Notes under the pieces: model-generated
Seen by the model: the letters and a program-made list of their open reading frames with translations, nothing else
Told to the model about the DNA's origin: nothing
Databases searched by the model: none
Made by a program: the position numbers and the translations under genes
Shown: in pieces, positions 42,464 to 51,949 of the stretch
Position numbering within the stretch: the first letter of the stretch is position 1
Layout of the letters: every line of letters begins with the position of its first letter
Assembly (NCBI GenBank): GCA_963832355.1
Contig: CAWHTX010000010.1
Location: 1 to 64,000 of the forward strand
Direction of reading: 5' to 3'
Length of the DNA: 64,000 nucleotides
Source of the DNA: DATFVA01 sp963832355
GTDB taxonomy: Bacteria > Bacteroidota > Ignavibacteria > Ignavibacteriales > Ignavibacteriaceae

Positions 42464-42671
42464 AATTTCCCTTTGATATTACGGAAATTTTCAGAAAGGT
42501 CAGGTTATCTGGTCAACAAAGTAACTTACATCACGATTTCCCGGGGATCCGGATATGCCTTATTAATCCTTTACATCTTATAATTTAATTCAAAAATACG
42601 GCATTTTATTTAAAATGGTATTTACATTATAAAGGATTTAGCCTAACTTCTTCTAAATATTAAAGGACAAA

Positions 42672-43580
42672 ATGAATTTTAAATTAAAGAACAAAGCAGA
42701 CTTCAGAAGTCTTGCATACATATTTATCATAACCGCAATGTTTATAGCTCAATGGTTGTGGATCGGCATAAACCCATTCTTTTATGCCGTGTACCTGTTT
42801 ATGTCTGTGGCAGTTTCAGTAATGACTCATAATCATAATCATCTGCCGATGTGGGATTCGAAAAAACTAAATGTTCTCACTGACTGGTGGCTCACAGTTT
42901 TCTATGGTTTCCCCATCTTTGCATGGATCCCCACTCATAATAAAAACCATCACCGGTTTAATAACCGTGAAGGAGATGATTCTATTACATACAGGGTGAG
43001 TGAAAAAAATAACTTCCTGACGCTCATTTCATACCCTACAGTCAGTGGTTTCTACCAGCAAAAGGCCATTGCCGTCTATCTAAAAGAGATGAAAAAAAAT
43101 AATCCCTGGAAGTTCCGGGTATGTATTTCGCAGTATGCTGTTTTGATTTTGTGGATAGCTGCCGCCCTGATAATTGACTGGGAGAAAGCCTTACTTTTCG
43201 TGATAATACCTCAGCAGGTATCTCTCTTCAGTGTTCTTATCTTCAACTATGTTCAGCATGTTCATGCTAATGAAGAATCCGAATGGAATCATTCAAGGAA
43301 TTTTACCGGGTTTCTGAATGTTCTGCTTTTCAATAACGGTTTTCATACAATTCATCATCATAAGGCAGGTCTCCACTGGAGTAAAGCCCGGGAAGCACAT
43401 AAAGAAATTGAAAAGAATATTAATCCCGTTCTTCTTGAAAGAAGCTTCTGGTGGTATATTGTAAGGAGCTATTTTCTTTCTTTATTCATTCCAAAATTCA
43501 AAACGATTTCGATGAGACTGAACAGACTGAGGGAAGAGGAAACAGAGCGGCTTAAAACAAAAACTGCAGCCACTTCTTAA
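42672..43580 (+). CDS. Membrane fatty-acid desaturase
   Basis: 302 residues with four to six membrane segments. Histidine clusters fit the di-iron desaturase family: MTHNHNHLPMW, then HNKNHHRFNN and HTIHHHKAGLHWS. The last box, with a nearby N-x-H-x-x-H pattern, is typical of acyl-lipid and CoA desaturases. It uses oxygen and electrons to introduce a double bond in a fatty acyl chain. AAAGGACAAA precedes the ATG. It is the first of two desaturases in this 4-kb stretch. Confidence 0.88.
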   Translation: MNFKLKNKADFRSLAYIFIITAMFIAQWLWIGINPFFYAVYLFMSVAVSVMTHNHNHLPMWDSKKLNVLTDWWLTVFYGFPIFAWIPTHNKNHHRFNNREGDDSITYRVSEKNNFLTLISYPTVSGFYQQKAIAVYLKEMKKNNPWKFRVCISQYAVLILWIAAALIIDWEKALLFVIIPQQVSLFSVLIFNYVQHVHANEESEWNHSRNFTGFLNVLLFNNGFHTIHHHKAGLHWSKAREAHKEIEKNINPVLLERSFWWYIVRSYFLSLFIPKFKTISMRLNRLREEETERLKTKTAATS

Positions 43581-43625
43581 TTTGATCCCTGAATAAACCG
43601 AGACCCTTGTTCATAATAAAATACT

Positions 43626-44006
43626 TCAGCTGTACATATTAAGTGTATCGATAATACTGTGTAATATGGTTTCGGCCGTCCATGGTTTGGAAATATAATT
43701 ATCGAATCCAGCCTCCAGAAACGTTTCCTTATCACCGAAATTTGCATAGGCGGTTATCGCAATGACGGGAGTATTAATACCTTCCGGAGTTTGTCTCATT
43801 TCTTTCATTACCTCAATGCCGTTTTTCCCTGTTCCCAGGTTTATATCCATCACAATAAGCGAGTAATCATTTTTATTGAATAATTCCAGAGCTTCATTAC
43901 CATTAACGGCGAAATCCAGTTGATAATATTTTTGCAGCTGCTGCTCCATTATATCACGGCTTACAGCGTCATCATCAACTATAAGTAACTTTTTAGCTTC
44001 AGACAT
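43626..44006 (-). CDS. Stand-alone response regulator receiver domain
   Basis: 126 residues, a single CheY-like receiver on the minus strand. It has the acidic pair in IVDDDA, the phospho-acceptor Asp in LIVMDINLGTGKNG, the conserved Thr in VIAITAYA and the Lys in YISKPWT. There is no output domain; such proteins relay phosphate or act by protein contact. All key residues are kept, unlike the NarL-type pair elsewhere. Partner kinase unknown. It converges with the desaturase gene without an evident terminator. Confidence 0.93.
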   Translation of the reverse strand: MSEAKKLLIVDDDAVSRDIMEQQLQKYYQLDFAVNGNEALELFNKNDYSLIVMDINLGTGKNGIEVMKEMRQTPEGINTPVIAITAYANFGDKETFLEAGFDNYISKPWTAETILHSIIDTLNMYS

Positions 44007-44177
44007 AGCACCCTGACCCTCTAAATTTGTTAGGTATTTTTTTTCAAATATGAACGTAAATCAAAAATAAACTACTGAAGGTTTTTAAACAAATCTTTTA
44101 TTTGAAATAAATGACTTTTAAAAGGTTCTTCTGATGTTTAATTTTGTAAGTACAATGAAATAATTCCGGGGAGTACA

Positions 44178-44996
44178 ATGAAAGTCAGGCAACCTAAAGC
44201 GATAATTTATTTATCATCTGTTACAGCGCTGTTTTTAACAATTGTCTCATTTTCAGGAGCATTCTTACCTGGAACGTATCAGCTGGAGACTGTATCAATG
44301 GCTGTACAGGGAATGGGTCAGGATATATTCGACCTCTTTATAATTGTTCCGCTTCTCCTGATTTCCATGCTTTTTGCAGTCAGGGGAAATATAAAGGCTC
44401 TTTTAGTTGCTGCAGGAACCACATTCTATATAATGTATTCGTTTTTTATTTACAGTTTCGGTATCCATTTCAATTACCTGTTCCTGTTCTATTGTTTTAC
44501 CCTGGGGTCTTCCTTTTATCTTTTTATCCTTTATGTAAGTGAATTACTTCAGCCTGGCACAGAGAATTGGTTTGAGAGTAATGTCCCGACGAAATCTACT
44601 GCCATCTTTTTTTCTGTTATTGCAGTAATGTTTATTTTCCTCTGGTTCTCGGATATCCTGCCGGCGGTATTTAATGATTCAGTTCCTGCCAGTGTTAAGA
44701 ATTACAACCTTCTGGTGAACCCTGTGCATGTTCTTGATATTTCGTTCGTCTTACCAGGCCTGATCACCCTCGCCGTGATGCTGATAAAAAGAAAAAAAAT
44801 AGCTTTTTTACTTTCTCCGGTATTGATCATCTTCATCTTTCTCCTTTCCCTTGCTTTAATAGCAATGGCCGTTATGCTTATAATAAAAAACGTTTCAGAG
44901 GATCTTTCACTGGCGGGTATTTTTACTGTACTTGCAATAATTAGTTTATTATACTTAATTAGATATTTTAGAAGCATTAAAATCCAATCGGCCTGA
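44178..44996 (+). CDS. Seven-helix membrane protein of unknown function
   Basis: 272 residues with about seven hydrophobic helices, for example AIIYLSSVTALFLTIVSFSG, then LFIIVPLLLISMLFAVRG, then FLLSPVLIIFIFLLSLALIA. A periplasmic loop between helices 4 and 5 holds LQPGTENWFESNVP. I see no catalytic motif and cannot name a family. It lies directly upstream of the Ig-like lipoprotein (four-base gap), so the two are probably cotranscribed and act at the same membrane. Confidence 0.7.
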   Translation: MKVRQPKAIIYLSSVTALFLTIVSFSGAFLPGTYQLETVSMAVQGMGQDIFDLFIIVPLLLISMLFAVRGNIKALLVAAGTTFYIMYSFFIYSFGIHFNYLFLFYCFTLGSSFYLFILYVSELLQPGTENWFESNVPTKSTAIFFSVIAVMFIFLWFSDILPAVFNDSVPASVKNYNLLVNPVHVLDISFVLPGLITLAVMLIKRKKIAFLLSPVLIIFIFLLSLALIAMAVMLIIKNVSEDLSLAGIFTVLAIISLLYLIRYFRSIKIQSA

Positions 44997-45000
44997 AAGA

Positions 45001-45723
45001 ATGTTAAAGTATTTATATCAAATACTTATTCTTCTGTTTGCATTAATATCGTTCAGCTGCGAGAGAGAACTCTCTTCGTCATATACATACGGATCTGAGC
45101 ACTCCGTAACTCTCTTAAATCCTGTGGGGGGCGAAGTTTATACAAATGAAGAAGTAGTTAATATCAGCTGGTTGTCAAAAAACCTTGATGGAAAGATGAG
45201 AATTGAACTTATAAGGGAAGGGGGATCAGTTTACGCTGTAAATGACATACCTGACTCAGGAAGCTATATATTAAAGATACCCGGTGAATTAACTCCTTCA
45301 AAGAAATATCAGCTCAGGATCGAGTCAATGAACAGTCCTGATATCTTTGACATAACTTCGTCATATTTTGAAATTTCTCCTCTGATTGAGGGGAAATGGA
45401 ATTACTCTGATCTTGAACTGAATTCAGGTCTGGAGATCAGACTTCAGATAAGCAGATTTTTCACCGATGCGTTTCTTGGTAACGGGTATTTTCATATCAG
45501 GTATTTCTACCGGGACAGTATAGTTGATTATGAAGCAGTCAGTACCGTCGGCGGAACGGTCTCCTATCCCGATATCAGCTTTAAAATGAGTGAACCGGGA
45601 AACAAGGTGTTTAATTTTAACGGGAAAATGGTAACAGGAAGCATGATCAGAGGAAAGATCACAGGATTTGTTGACTCTGTTTATGGAAATATTGACGATA
45701 GTATTACTATTATAAGGCAATGA
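45001..45723 (+). CDS. Lipoprotein with Kre9/Knh1-like Ig domain
   Basis: 240 residues. The signal peptide ends in a lipobox (ISFSC). The first domain (about 35-125) begins SVTLLNPVGGEVYTNEEVVN, then ISWLSKNLDGKMRIELIREG, and ends SGSYILKIP...YQLRIES, the pattern of the Ser-Thr-rich Kre9/Knh1 Ig-like domain found in many bacterial surface proteins. The C-terminal half is a second beta domain. Function unknown. Translationally close to the preceding membrane-protein gene. Confidence 0.78.
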   Translation: MLKYLYQILILLFALISFSCERELSSSYTYGSEHSVTLLNPVGGEVYTNEEVVNISWLSKNLDGKMRIELIREGGSVYAVNDIPDSGSYILKIPGELTPSKKYQLRIESMNSPDIFDITSSYFEISPLIEGKWNYSDLELNSGLEIRLQISRFFTDAFLGNGYFHIRYFYRDSIVDYEAVSTVGGTVSYPDISFKMSEPGNKVFNFNGKMVTGSMIRGKITGFVDSVYGNIDDSITIIRQ

Positions 45724-45786
45724 GTAGTACTTTTGTGATAAGGGTGAACTATTATTTTTATAATTAAATAAATAAGGCGCATTTTA

Positions 45787-46734
45787 ATGAGTAAAGTTAA
45801 GCTGGAATTCAGCTATTCAGGTGATCCCGAACCTCATAAAGAACGAACGAAGGCTATCTTAAAAGCCCATCCGGAAGTGAGAGATTTTATAGGAAGATAT
45901 CGTGTTAGTTTCATATTAATCTTATTAGTTGTCGTTTTCCAGATTGCAATAGCGTTCTTATTGAGAGAACAGGCATGGTGGCTGGCTCTCATTATCGCTT
46001 TTGCCGTAGGAGCTTTCGCTAACCACGCGTGTTTTGTTCTTATCCATGAGGCTGCGCATAACCTGATCTTTAAGAAAAGAAGTCTTAATTACATCGCAGG
46101 CATTATTGCGGATATTCCTAATGTGCTGCCAAGTTCTGTTTCGTTCAGAAGTTATCACCTGATGCATCATTCTCACCAGGGAGATTACTTTATGGATGCG
46201 GACCTTGCGAGCAAATGGGAGGCAAGACTAATAGGCAATACGACCCTTGGAAAGTCTTTCTGGGAACTCATGTTTCCTTTCTTCCAGGCCTTCAGAACTC
46301 CAAGGCTGAAAGCGATTAAGTTTATGAACTGGTGGACATTCTTAAACTGGGTGGTTGTATTTGGTTTTGACGCACTTGTAATAATATTCCTGGGCCCGGT
46401 TTCATTTTTATATTTTGTATTTTCATTCTTTTTCTCGATAGGACTTCATCCGCTCGGAGCCAGATGGATCCAGGAACATTTCCTGGTAGCTCCACCGCAG
46501 GAAACTTACAGCTATTACGGACCATTGAATATTCTTGCCCTTAACGTAGGTTACCATAATGAGCATCACGATTTTCCCTCAGTTCCATGGAATAAGCTGC
46601 CGGAATTAAAAGCGGCCGCGCCGGAATTTTATGATAACCTGGTATACCATAAATCGTGGGTGAGATTGTGGCTTACATTCCTGACTGACCCGGGCTTGTC
46701 CCTTTACAGCAGGATGCTTAGAAGTAAAAATTGA
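45787..46734 (+). CDS. Sphingolipid delta-4 desaturase-like protein (DEGS family)
   Basis: 315 residues. The N-terminus (EPHKERTKAILKAHPEVRDF) matches the lipid-desaturase leader of eukaryotic dihydroceramide desaturases. Three histidine boxes follow in the right order: H87EAAH, H124LMHH and H257NEHH. The C-terminal blocks ETYSYYGPLNILALNVGYHN, then EHHDFPSVPW...EFYDNL and YSRMLR are close to DEGS proteins. It probably introduces a trans double bond in a sphingoid-like or other acyl lipid. No other sphingolipid gene is visible in the window, so the substrate is open. Single gene with its own upstream gap. Confidence 0.9.
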   Translation: MSKVKLEFSYSGDPEPHKERTKAILKAHPEVRDFIGRYRVSFILILLVVVFQIAIAFLLREQAWWLALIIAFAVGAFANHACFVLIHEAAHNLIFKKRSLNYIAGIIADIPNVLPSSVSFRSYHLMHHSHQGDYFMDADLASKWEARLIGNTTLGKSFWELMFPFFQAFRTPRLKAIKFMNWWTFLNWVVVFGFDALVIIFLGPVSFLYFVFSFFFSIGLHPLGARWIQEHFLVAPPQETYSYYGPLNILALNVGYHNEHHDFPSVPWNKLPELKAAAPEFYDNLVYHKSWVRLWLTFLTDPGLSLYSRMLRSKN

Positions 46735-46750
46735 GTGGTTTTGAATTGTC

Positions 46751-46822
46751 AACCTGAACTGGTTTCAGGTTCTGATCAGGATTGATAGTGGAACCATTTA
46801 GATTCCGAAATAAATTCGGAAT
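46751..46822. repeat. Pair of small palindromes between convergent genes
   Basis: AACCTGAA/TTCAGGTT at 46751-46771 and ATTCCGAA/TTCGGAAT at 46802-46822, each an eight-base stem with a five-base loop. These resemble dispersed palindromic units found in related genomes and may also end transcription. Confidence 0.6.
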
Positions 46823-46858
46823 GACACTTTGAGACAGCCTCTTTGACGGTTAGAATTT

Positions 46859-48478
46859 CTACCCGGTTTTTTTCAGATCATCAATGTTCGACTCAAACGG
46901 GACTTCTCCCAGTTCTATTTCAGGATATTTGCTGTTGAAATATCCAAGCGAGTATTCACTCGTGAAAAGTATTACCCTGTTCTCATCCTTATCGATCGCA
47001 ATCGATGCACCGGCAGGAAGAACCAGCTGGTTCAATTGTTCATCGGAAATATCATTGGGGAACCAGCGCAGAACTTTCCAGTTAGTCTGTTCAAGTCGTG
47101 ATTTTGCTCCGTACTCGCTCTCAAGTCTGTATTGAACAACCTCAAACTGCAAGGGACCAACGGCACCAAGGAGCGGGATTTTCTGTGCGGCATTTTTTAT
47201 ATAAAAGGCCTGGATAACACCTTCCTGCAACAGCTGATCGAGTCCGTCGCGGAATTTCTTATAATCTGAAGGATTTGGATTGTGCATAAACACAAAATGT
47301 TCGGGGGCGAAATGGGGGATCTCTTTATATAAAATTGACTGGTCCTCAGTTATTGTATCGCCTATTCCGAAGTTGGAATTCCCAACAAATCCTACTATAT
47401 CGCCGGCATAAGCTTCGTTTACCGTCTCGCGTTCCTGTCCGAAAAGCTTCTGCGAATTTGATAGTCTGATCTTCTTTCCGCTGTTGGAATGAAAAGCCTG
47501 CATATCCCGCTCAAACTTACCTGAGCAGACTCGCATAAATGCAATCCGGTCGCGGTGTTTGGGATCCATATTCGCCTGTATCTTAAAGATGAATCCGGAA
47601 AATTTATCATCTTCCGGTTTTATAACAGTATCCATACTTTTCCGGGGAGCAGGGGGAACCGCATAGTCAAGGAATCCGTCCAGCAGAAGCTGAACGCCGA
47701 AGTTGTTCATTGCGCTTCCGAAGAAGACAGGGGTAAGTTTACCTTCTAACACTGCTTCACGACTAAAGTCTTCGCCCGCCGTATCCAGCATTTCAAGTTC
47801 CTCTGCGAATTTAGCATAGTTATCTTCGCTCAGCTTATCTTTGAATAAAGGATTCTGAAGATCAAATACCTCAACGGGTGCTTTATATGAACCGCCTGTG
47901 GTTCTTTCAAAGAGATGCACCTGTTTGGCCATTCTGTCATAAACGCCACGGAAGTCAATACCCGTACCGAGGGGATAGTTCATTGGGAAAGCACCTATGC
48001 CGAGGATGCTTTCCAGTTCATCAATCAGTTCAAGAGGATCGCGGGTAGGCCGGTCGAGCTTATTCATAAAAGTGAAGATCGGAATTTCTCTTCTTCTGCA
48101 TACCTCAAACAATTTGCGGGTCTGTGCCTCAATACCTTTTGCTGCATCTATCACCATCACTACCGCATCTACGGCTGTAAGCACACGGTATGTATCTTCT
48201 GAGAAATCTTCATGGCCGGGAGTATCAAGCAGGTTAATCTTAAATCCTTTATAATCAAACTGAAGCACAGTTGAACTTATTGAGATACCGCGTTTCTTCT
48301 CCAGTTCCATCCAGTCAGACGTAGAGCTCCTCTGGTTCTTCCTGGCTGTTACCGATCCGGCCAGGTGAACGGCGCCGCCGTAAAGCAGGAACTTTTCCGT
48401 AAGTGTTGTTTTACCAGCATCAGGGTGCGATATTATAGCAAATGTGCGTCGTTTATTTATTTCTTTAAGATTACTCAT
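46859..48478 (-). CDS. prfC: Peptide chain release factor 3
   Basis: 539 residues on the minus strand. The GTPase domain has the P-loop HPDAGKTT, a switch region, DTPGHEDFSEDTYR and the specificity motif NKLD. Domains II and III follow, with FKIQANMDPKHRDRIAFMRV, then CSGKF, typical of RF3 rather than EF-G. It recycles RF1/RF2 from the ribosome after termination. The length matches RF3 (about 530). It converges with the desaturase gene and diverges from the hpn operon. Confidence 0.97.
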   Translation of the reverse strand: MSNLKEINKRRTFAIISHPDAGKTTLTEKFLLYGGAVHLAGSVTARKNQRSSTSDWMELEKKRGISISSTVLQFDYKGFKINLLDTPGHEDFSEDTYRVLTAVDAVVMVIDAAKGIEAQTRKLFEVCRRREIPIFTFMNKLDRPTRDPLELIDELESILGIGAFPMNYPLGTGIDFRGVYDRMAKQVHLFERTTGGSYKAPVEVFDLQNPLFKDKLSEDNYAKFAEELEMLDTAGEDFSREAVLEGKLTPVFFGSAMNNFGVQLLLDGFLDYAVPPAPRKSMDTVIKPEDDKFSGFIFKIQANMDPKHRDRIAFMRVCSGKFERDMQAFHSNSGKKIRLSNSQKLFGQERETVNEAYAGDIVGFVGNSNFGIGDTITEDQSILYKEIPHFAPEHFVFMHNPNPSDYKKFRDGLDQLLQEGVIQAFYIKNAAQKIPLLGAVGPLQFEVVQYRLESEYGAKSRLEQTNWKVLRWFPNDISDEQLNQLVLPAGASIAIDKDENRVILFTSEYSLGYFNSKYPEIELGEVPFESNIDDLKKTG

Positions 48479-48677
48479 TGGTTTTCTAAAGGTTTTTGGG
48501 TTAAAAAATTAAAATAATATAAGCGCGGGAGCGTTTAATAGAAGAAGTGGACCTTAAGAGAAGGCTTTGATTTTCTGCAGTGATTATAATTTAATATTTT
48601 ATTGTAGTGTTTTAACAAAATATCGTGATTTTTCTTATTTATAATACAAAATTAAGTAAAAATAGTTTCATGAAAAA

Positions 48678-49541
48678 ATGGAAGAGATGACCCGGGTAAC
48701 GAAGGAAGTGGGTAATTCAGCATATAAAAAAGCCCTGGAATTTGCCCGGACGCACTATGAAAACTTTCCTGTTGTATCTTTCCTTATCCCTGCCGGACTT
48801 AGGAAGCATGTTGCCATAATCTACTGGTTTGCGCGTACGGCGGATGACTTCGCCGATGAAGGCACAATGGACGAAGAGGAAAGGCTTCAGAAACTTAATG
48901 ATTTTGAAGACCGCTTGAACCAGCTGCTGAGGGGGGAGTATTCTTCTGATTTTGAGCAGGCTCTTCATCAGACTATTGAAGAAAAACACCTTACCCCCGA
49001 ATACTTCCTAAATCTTCTAAAAGCTTTCAGGCAGGATGTTACTAAAAAAGAATACAGTAATTATGATGAACTCCTGGCCTATTGCGAGAACTCAGCCAAC
49101 CCGGTAGGCAGGCTGATACTGGAACTTCATTCTGTCAGGAACGATGAAGCCAATTTGTTTTCCGATAAAATATGCACTGCTTTGCAGATAACTAATTTTC
49201 TGCAGGATGTCAGGATTGACTACAAAAAGGGGAGGATTTATCTTCCCGAGGATGAGCTTAAGGAATACGGAATTGATAAAAATTTGTTTGAGGAGAGTAA
49301 AATAAACCTTAATTTTAAACGGTTAATTGAGTTCAATGTTAACAGAACACAATTAATGTTTGATGAAGGCCGGAATTTGCTTAAATTCCTTTCCGGACGC
49401 CTCAAATACGAGATAAAATGGACGATTCTCGGAGGTGAGGCAATACTGAAGAAAATTAGACAAAACGACTATAATGTTTTTATTCGTCCTCATTTAACTA
49501 AGTCTGATTTTATAAATCTACTGGTGAGATCATTTAAATAG
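48678..49541 (+). CDS. hpnC: Hydroxysqualene synthase HpnC
   Basis: 287 residues of the all-alpha squalene/phytoene synthase fold. The first Asp-rich motif is RTADDFADEG, the second LQITNFLQDVRIDYKKGRIY, both needed to bind diphosphates through magnesium. In the HpnCDE route HpnD makes presqualene diphosphate from two farnesyl diphosphates and HpnC converts it to hydroxysqualene. It is the first gene of a compact operon; HpnD starts at the next base after its stop codon. Confidence 0.93.
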   Translation: MEEMTRVTKEVGNSAYKKALEFARTHYENFPVVSFLIPAGLRKHVAIIYWFARTADDFADEGTMDEEERLQKLNDFEDRLNQLLRGEYSSDFEQALHQTIEEKHLTPEYFLNLLKAFRQDVTKKEYSNYDELLAYCENSANPVGRLILELHSVRNDEANLFSDKICTALQITNFLQDVRIDYKKGRIYLPEDELKEYGIDKNLFEESKINLNFKRLIEFNVNRTQLMFDEGRNLLKFLSGRLKYEIKWTILGGEAILKKIRQNDYNVFIRPHLTKSDFINLLVRSFK

Positions 49542-50384
49542 ATGCAGGAAGCAAAAGAAATAGCGAAAAAAAGCAAGAGCAGCTTCTATTATGCATTTAA
49601 CCTGCTGCCGGCCGCCAAGCGCGATGCGATGAATACCGTCTATGCATTCTGTAGGGAGACAGACGATATTATCGATGAAGGCAGCGAACCTGATGAACTC
49701 AAGTTTGCTAAGCTCCATAAGTGGAGAGTAGAACTGGAGAAATCTGTAAACGGCAGCTCCGATTATGCTCTTCTTAATAAACTCGGCAAAACCATTTCCG
49801 GTTTTAATATACCCCTTGAGCCTTTCTTTGAACTGATAAAGGGTATGGAAATGGATCTTCAGAATAAAAGATACAGCTCGTTTGATGATCTTATGCTTTA
49901 CTGCTATAGGGTGGCTTCAACTGTGGGACTTATCTGTATCGAGATATTCGGATACAAAGATAAACAGCATGCAAAAGACTTTGCAGTAAACCTCGGAATT
50001 GCTTTGCAGCTTACAAATATTCTTAGGGATGTCAAAAAAGATTCAGAAAAAGGAAGGATATATCTGCCGCAGGAAGATCTCGCAAGATTTCACTATTCTG
50101 ATAAAGATATTATTAACAGGATATATAACGAGGAGTTCAAAGACCTGATGGGATATGAGGTTGAGAGGGCGATGATGTATTTTGATAAGGCAACTATGAG
50201 TCTTAACCTTGATGATAAAGCGGCGATGTTTGCCGCTAGAGCTATGCAGCATATCTATTATAAGATGCTTCAGAAGATCATCGATGCTAATTATGATGTT
50301 TACAACAGGAACATAAAAGTATCGAAGTTTGAAAAAGTAGGCATTTCTCTGGGAGTCTGGGCAAAGTATAACCTGGTTTACTGA
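49542..50384 (+). CDS. hpnD: Presqualene diphosphate synthase HpnD
   Basis: 280 residues, the second squalene/phytoene synthase-fold protein of the operon. It has YAFCRETDDIIDEGSEP and LQLTNILRDVKKDSEKGRIY as the two diphosphate-binding motifs, with EMDLQNKRYSSFDDLMLYCY in between. It condenses two farnesyl diphosphates to presqualene diphosphate. Its ATG directly follows the hpnC stop, and its stop codon overlaps the hpnE start by one base, so translation is coupled. Confidence 0.93.
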   Translation: MQEAKEIAKKSKSSFYYAFNLLPAAKRDAMNTVYAFCRETDDIIDEGSEPDELKFAKLHKWRVELEKSVNGSSDYALLNKLGKTISGFNIPLEPFFELIKGMEMDLQNKRYSSFDDLMLYCYRVASTVGLICIEIFGYKDKQHAKDFAVNLGIALQLTNILRDVKKDSEKGRIYLPQEDLARFHYSDKDIINRIYNEEFKDLMGYEVERAMMYFDKATMSLNLDDKAAMFAARAMQHIYYKMLQKIIDANYDVYNRNIKVSKFEKVGISLGVWAKYNLVY

Positions 50385-51658
50385 TGTATGATTACATAGT
50401 TATCGGCAGCGGGTTTGCAGGACTCTCAGCCGCAGTTCATCTCTCCTTTAAAGAAAAAACAGTTCTGGTTCTTGAAGCAGCCAATAAAACGGGCGGCCGC
50501 GCTTATTCATTAAAAGATAAAACAACAGGTACCATCATTGATAACGGTCAGCATATTATGATGGGCTGCTATAATGAGACTCTGCGCTTTTTAAGAATGA
50601 TATCGGCAGATGAGAATTTAATCCTTCAGGATAAGCTTGAGATCGATTTTCTTCTCCCACACTTTCACAAAGTTAAGTTAAAGTCCAATTCTAAATTGTA
50701 CCCATTTAACCTTGCTTCTGCATTGCTGAGCTATAAAGTGCTGTCACCGTTAAACCGGCTCAGAATGCTGAAATTCTTTCTTAAACTGCCGCTTACATCA
50801 GGCCGGGATCTCAGCAGGATGTCTGTATACGACTGGCTTGAACAGGAGAATCAGAATGAAGACATTCGCAAAGCCTTCTGGGAAATATTAACTGCAGGCG
50901 CGCTTAATACCAGTATTTATAAAGCTTCTGCAAAAGTGTTCCGTGATATCCTCCTGGAAATTTTCTTTAAGGGAAATAAAGCTTCAACTATCATTCTGCC
51001 GCGTGAGGGACTTACTGAGACTTACTGCAGTAATGCAGTCAGGTTTATTGAAGACAGAGGCGGCAATGTGGTAACCGGTGAACAGGTTAATAAACTACTT
51101 GTTGAGAATGGCCGACTTAAAGCTGTTGTAACAAATAAGAAGATATATAAAGAATTTAAGACAGTAATATCCTCAATACCTTATTACAGTCTGGGAAAAA
51201 TATTGGGTTCCGAATACCTGCCTGCAGATCCAGGATTTAAATACTCATCCATACTTACCGTCCACATCTGGCTTAAAAATAATATTATTGAAAACACTTT
51301 TTACGGACTGATAGACTCTGAGATACACTGGATCTTTAACCATGGTTCTCATCTTACTCTTGTAAGGAGTGATGCCGATGAGCTGATGGATAAAAGTAAA
51401 GAAGAAATTAATGAACTTGTGAAAGATGAGCTGTTTAAGTTCTGCTTTATTGAAGGGGACGACATTACTGATTATACCGTAATTAAAGAGAAAAGAGCAA
51501 CCTTTATTCCATCGAATGAGATATTGAATAAACGGCCAGATTCAAGAACTTTGGTACGCGGTCTGGTGCTGGCAGGGGACTGGACAAACACAGGACTGCC
51601 TTCCACGATAGAAAGTGCCGTTAAAAGCGGAAGGCTGGCAGCGGAATCGTTGGATTAA
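50384..51658 (+). CDS. hpnE: Hydroxysqualene dehydroxylase HpnE
   Basis: 424 residues of the flavin amine oxidase/phytoene desaturase fold. The FAD-binding N-terminus is YIVIGSGFAGLSAAVHLSFK, then LEAANKTGGRAYS. The C-terminal flavin site is LVLAGDWTNTGLPSTIESAV, then KSGRLAA. It reduces hydroxysqualene to squalene, completing the pathway for hopanoid or sterol precursors. No squalene-hopene cyclase lies in the window, so the end product must be made elsewhere. Confidence 0.94.
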   Translation: MYDYIVIGSGFAGLSAAVHLSFKEKTVLVLEAANKTGGRAYSLKDKTTGTIIDNGQHIMMGCYNETLRFLRMISADENLILQDKLEIDFLLPHFHKVKLKSNSKLYPFNLASALLSYKVLSPLNRLRMLKFFLKLPLTSGRDLSRMSVYDWLEQENQNEDIRKAFWEILTAGALNTSIYKASAKVFRDILLEIFFKGNKASTIILPREGLTETYCSNAVRFIEDRGGNVVTGEQVNKLLVENGRLKAVVTNKKIYKEFKTVISSIPYYSLGKILGSEYLPADPGFKYSSILTVHIWLKNNIIENTFYGLIDSEIHWIFNHGSHLTLVRSDADELMDKSKEEINELVKDELFKFCFIEGDDITDYTVIKEKRATFIPSNEILNKRPDSRTLVRGLVLAGDWTNTGLPSTIESAVKSGRLAAESLD

Positions 51659-51756
51659 CTGTTTGCCCATCATAAAATAGTTCCGCTGGTATAAAAATTC
51701 TTCATAAATTAAAGAATTTTGAGGATATTCTGTTTGTAATAATGATTTTTAACCAG

Positions 51757-51875
51757 ACTGCCTGTAAATTTTTGCAGGGAAGCCTGGCAGAGAGTATTTA
51801 GAGGGTAGGTGGAGGCCTCCGGGAGTAAGCTTTTTTAAGCTTGCCTGCATTTTTATACAGGGAACCCACAGGAAA
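51757..51875. repeat. Two similar hairpins in the hpnE-M16 gap
   Basis: CCTG-TAAATTTTTG-CAGG (51761-51778) and CCTG-CATTTTTATA-CAGG (51844-51861), each followed by GGAA-type sequence, form an 83-base direct repeat. Palindromes GGAGGCCTCC and AAGCTTTTTTAAGCTT lie between them. The 290-base gap holds no gene. Possible terminators or an RNA structure. Confidence 0.45.
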
Positions 51876-51949
51876 CCTTTTAAGAAATCGGGAGAAAGTT
51901 AATGTATTTAATTTTTATAATAACCAGTTACTGAAAATAAGGAGGAAAA

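Noticed and set aside
49542..51658. Carotenoid (crtB/crtI) pathway
   Set aside because: Two tandem synthase-fold proteins followed by one amine-oxidase-fold protein is the HpnC-D-E order; no other carotenoid gene is present.
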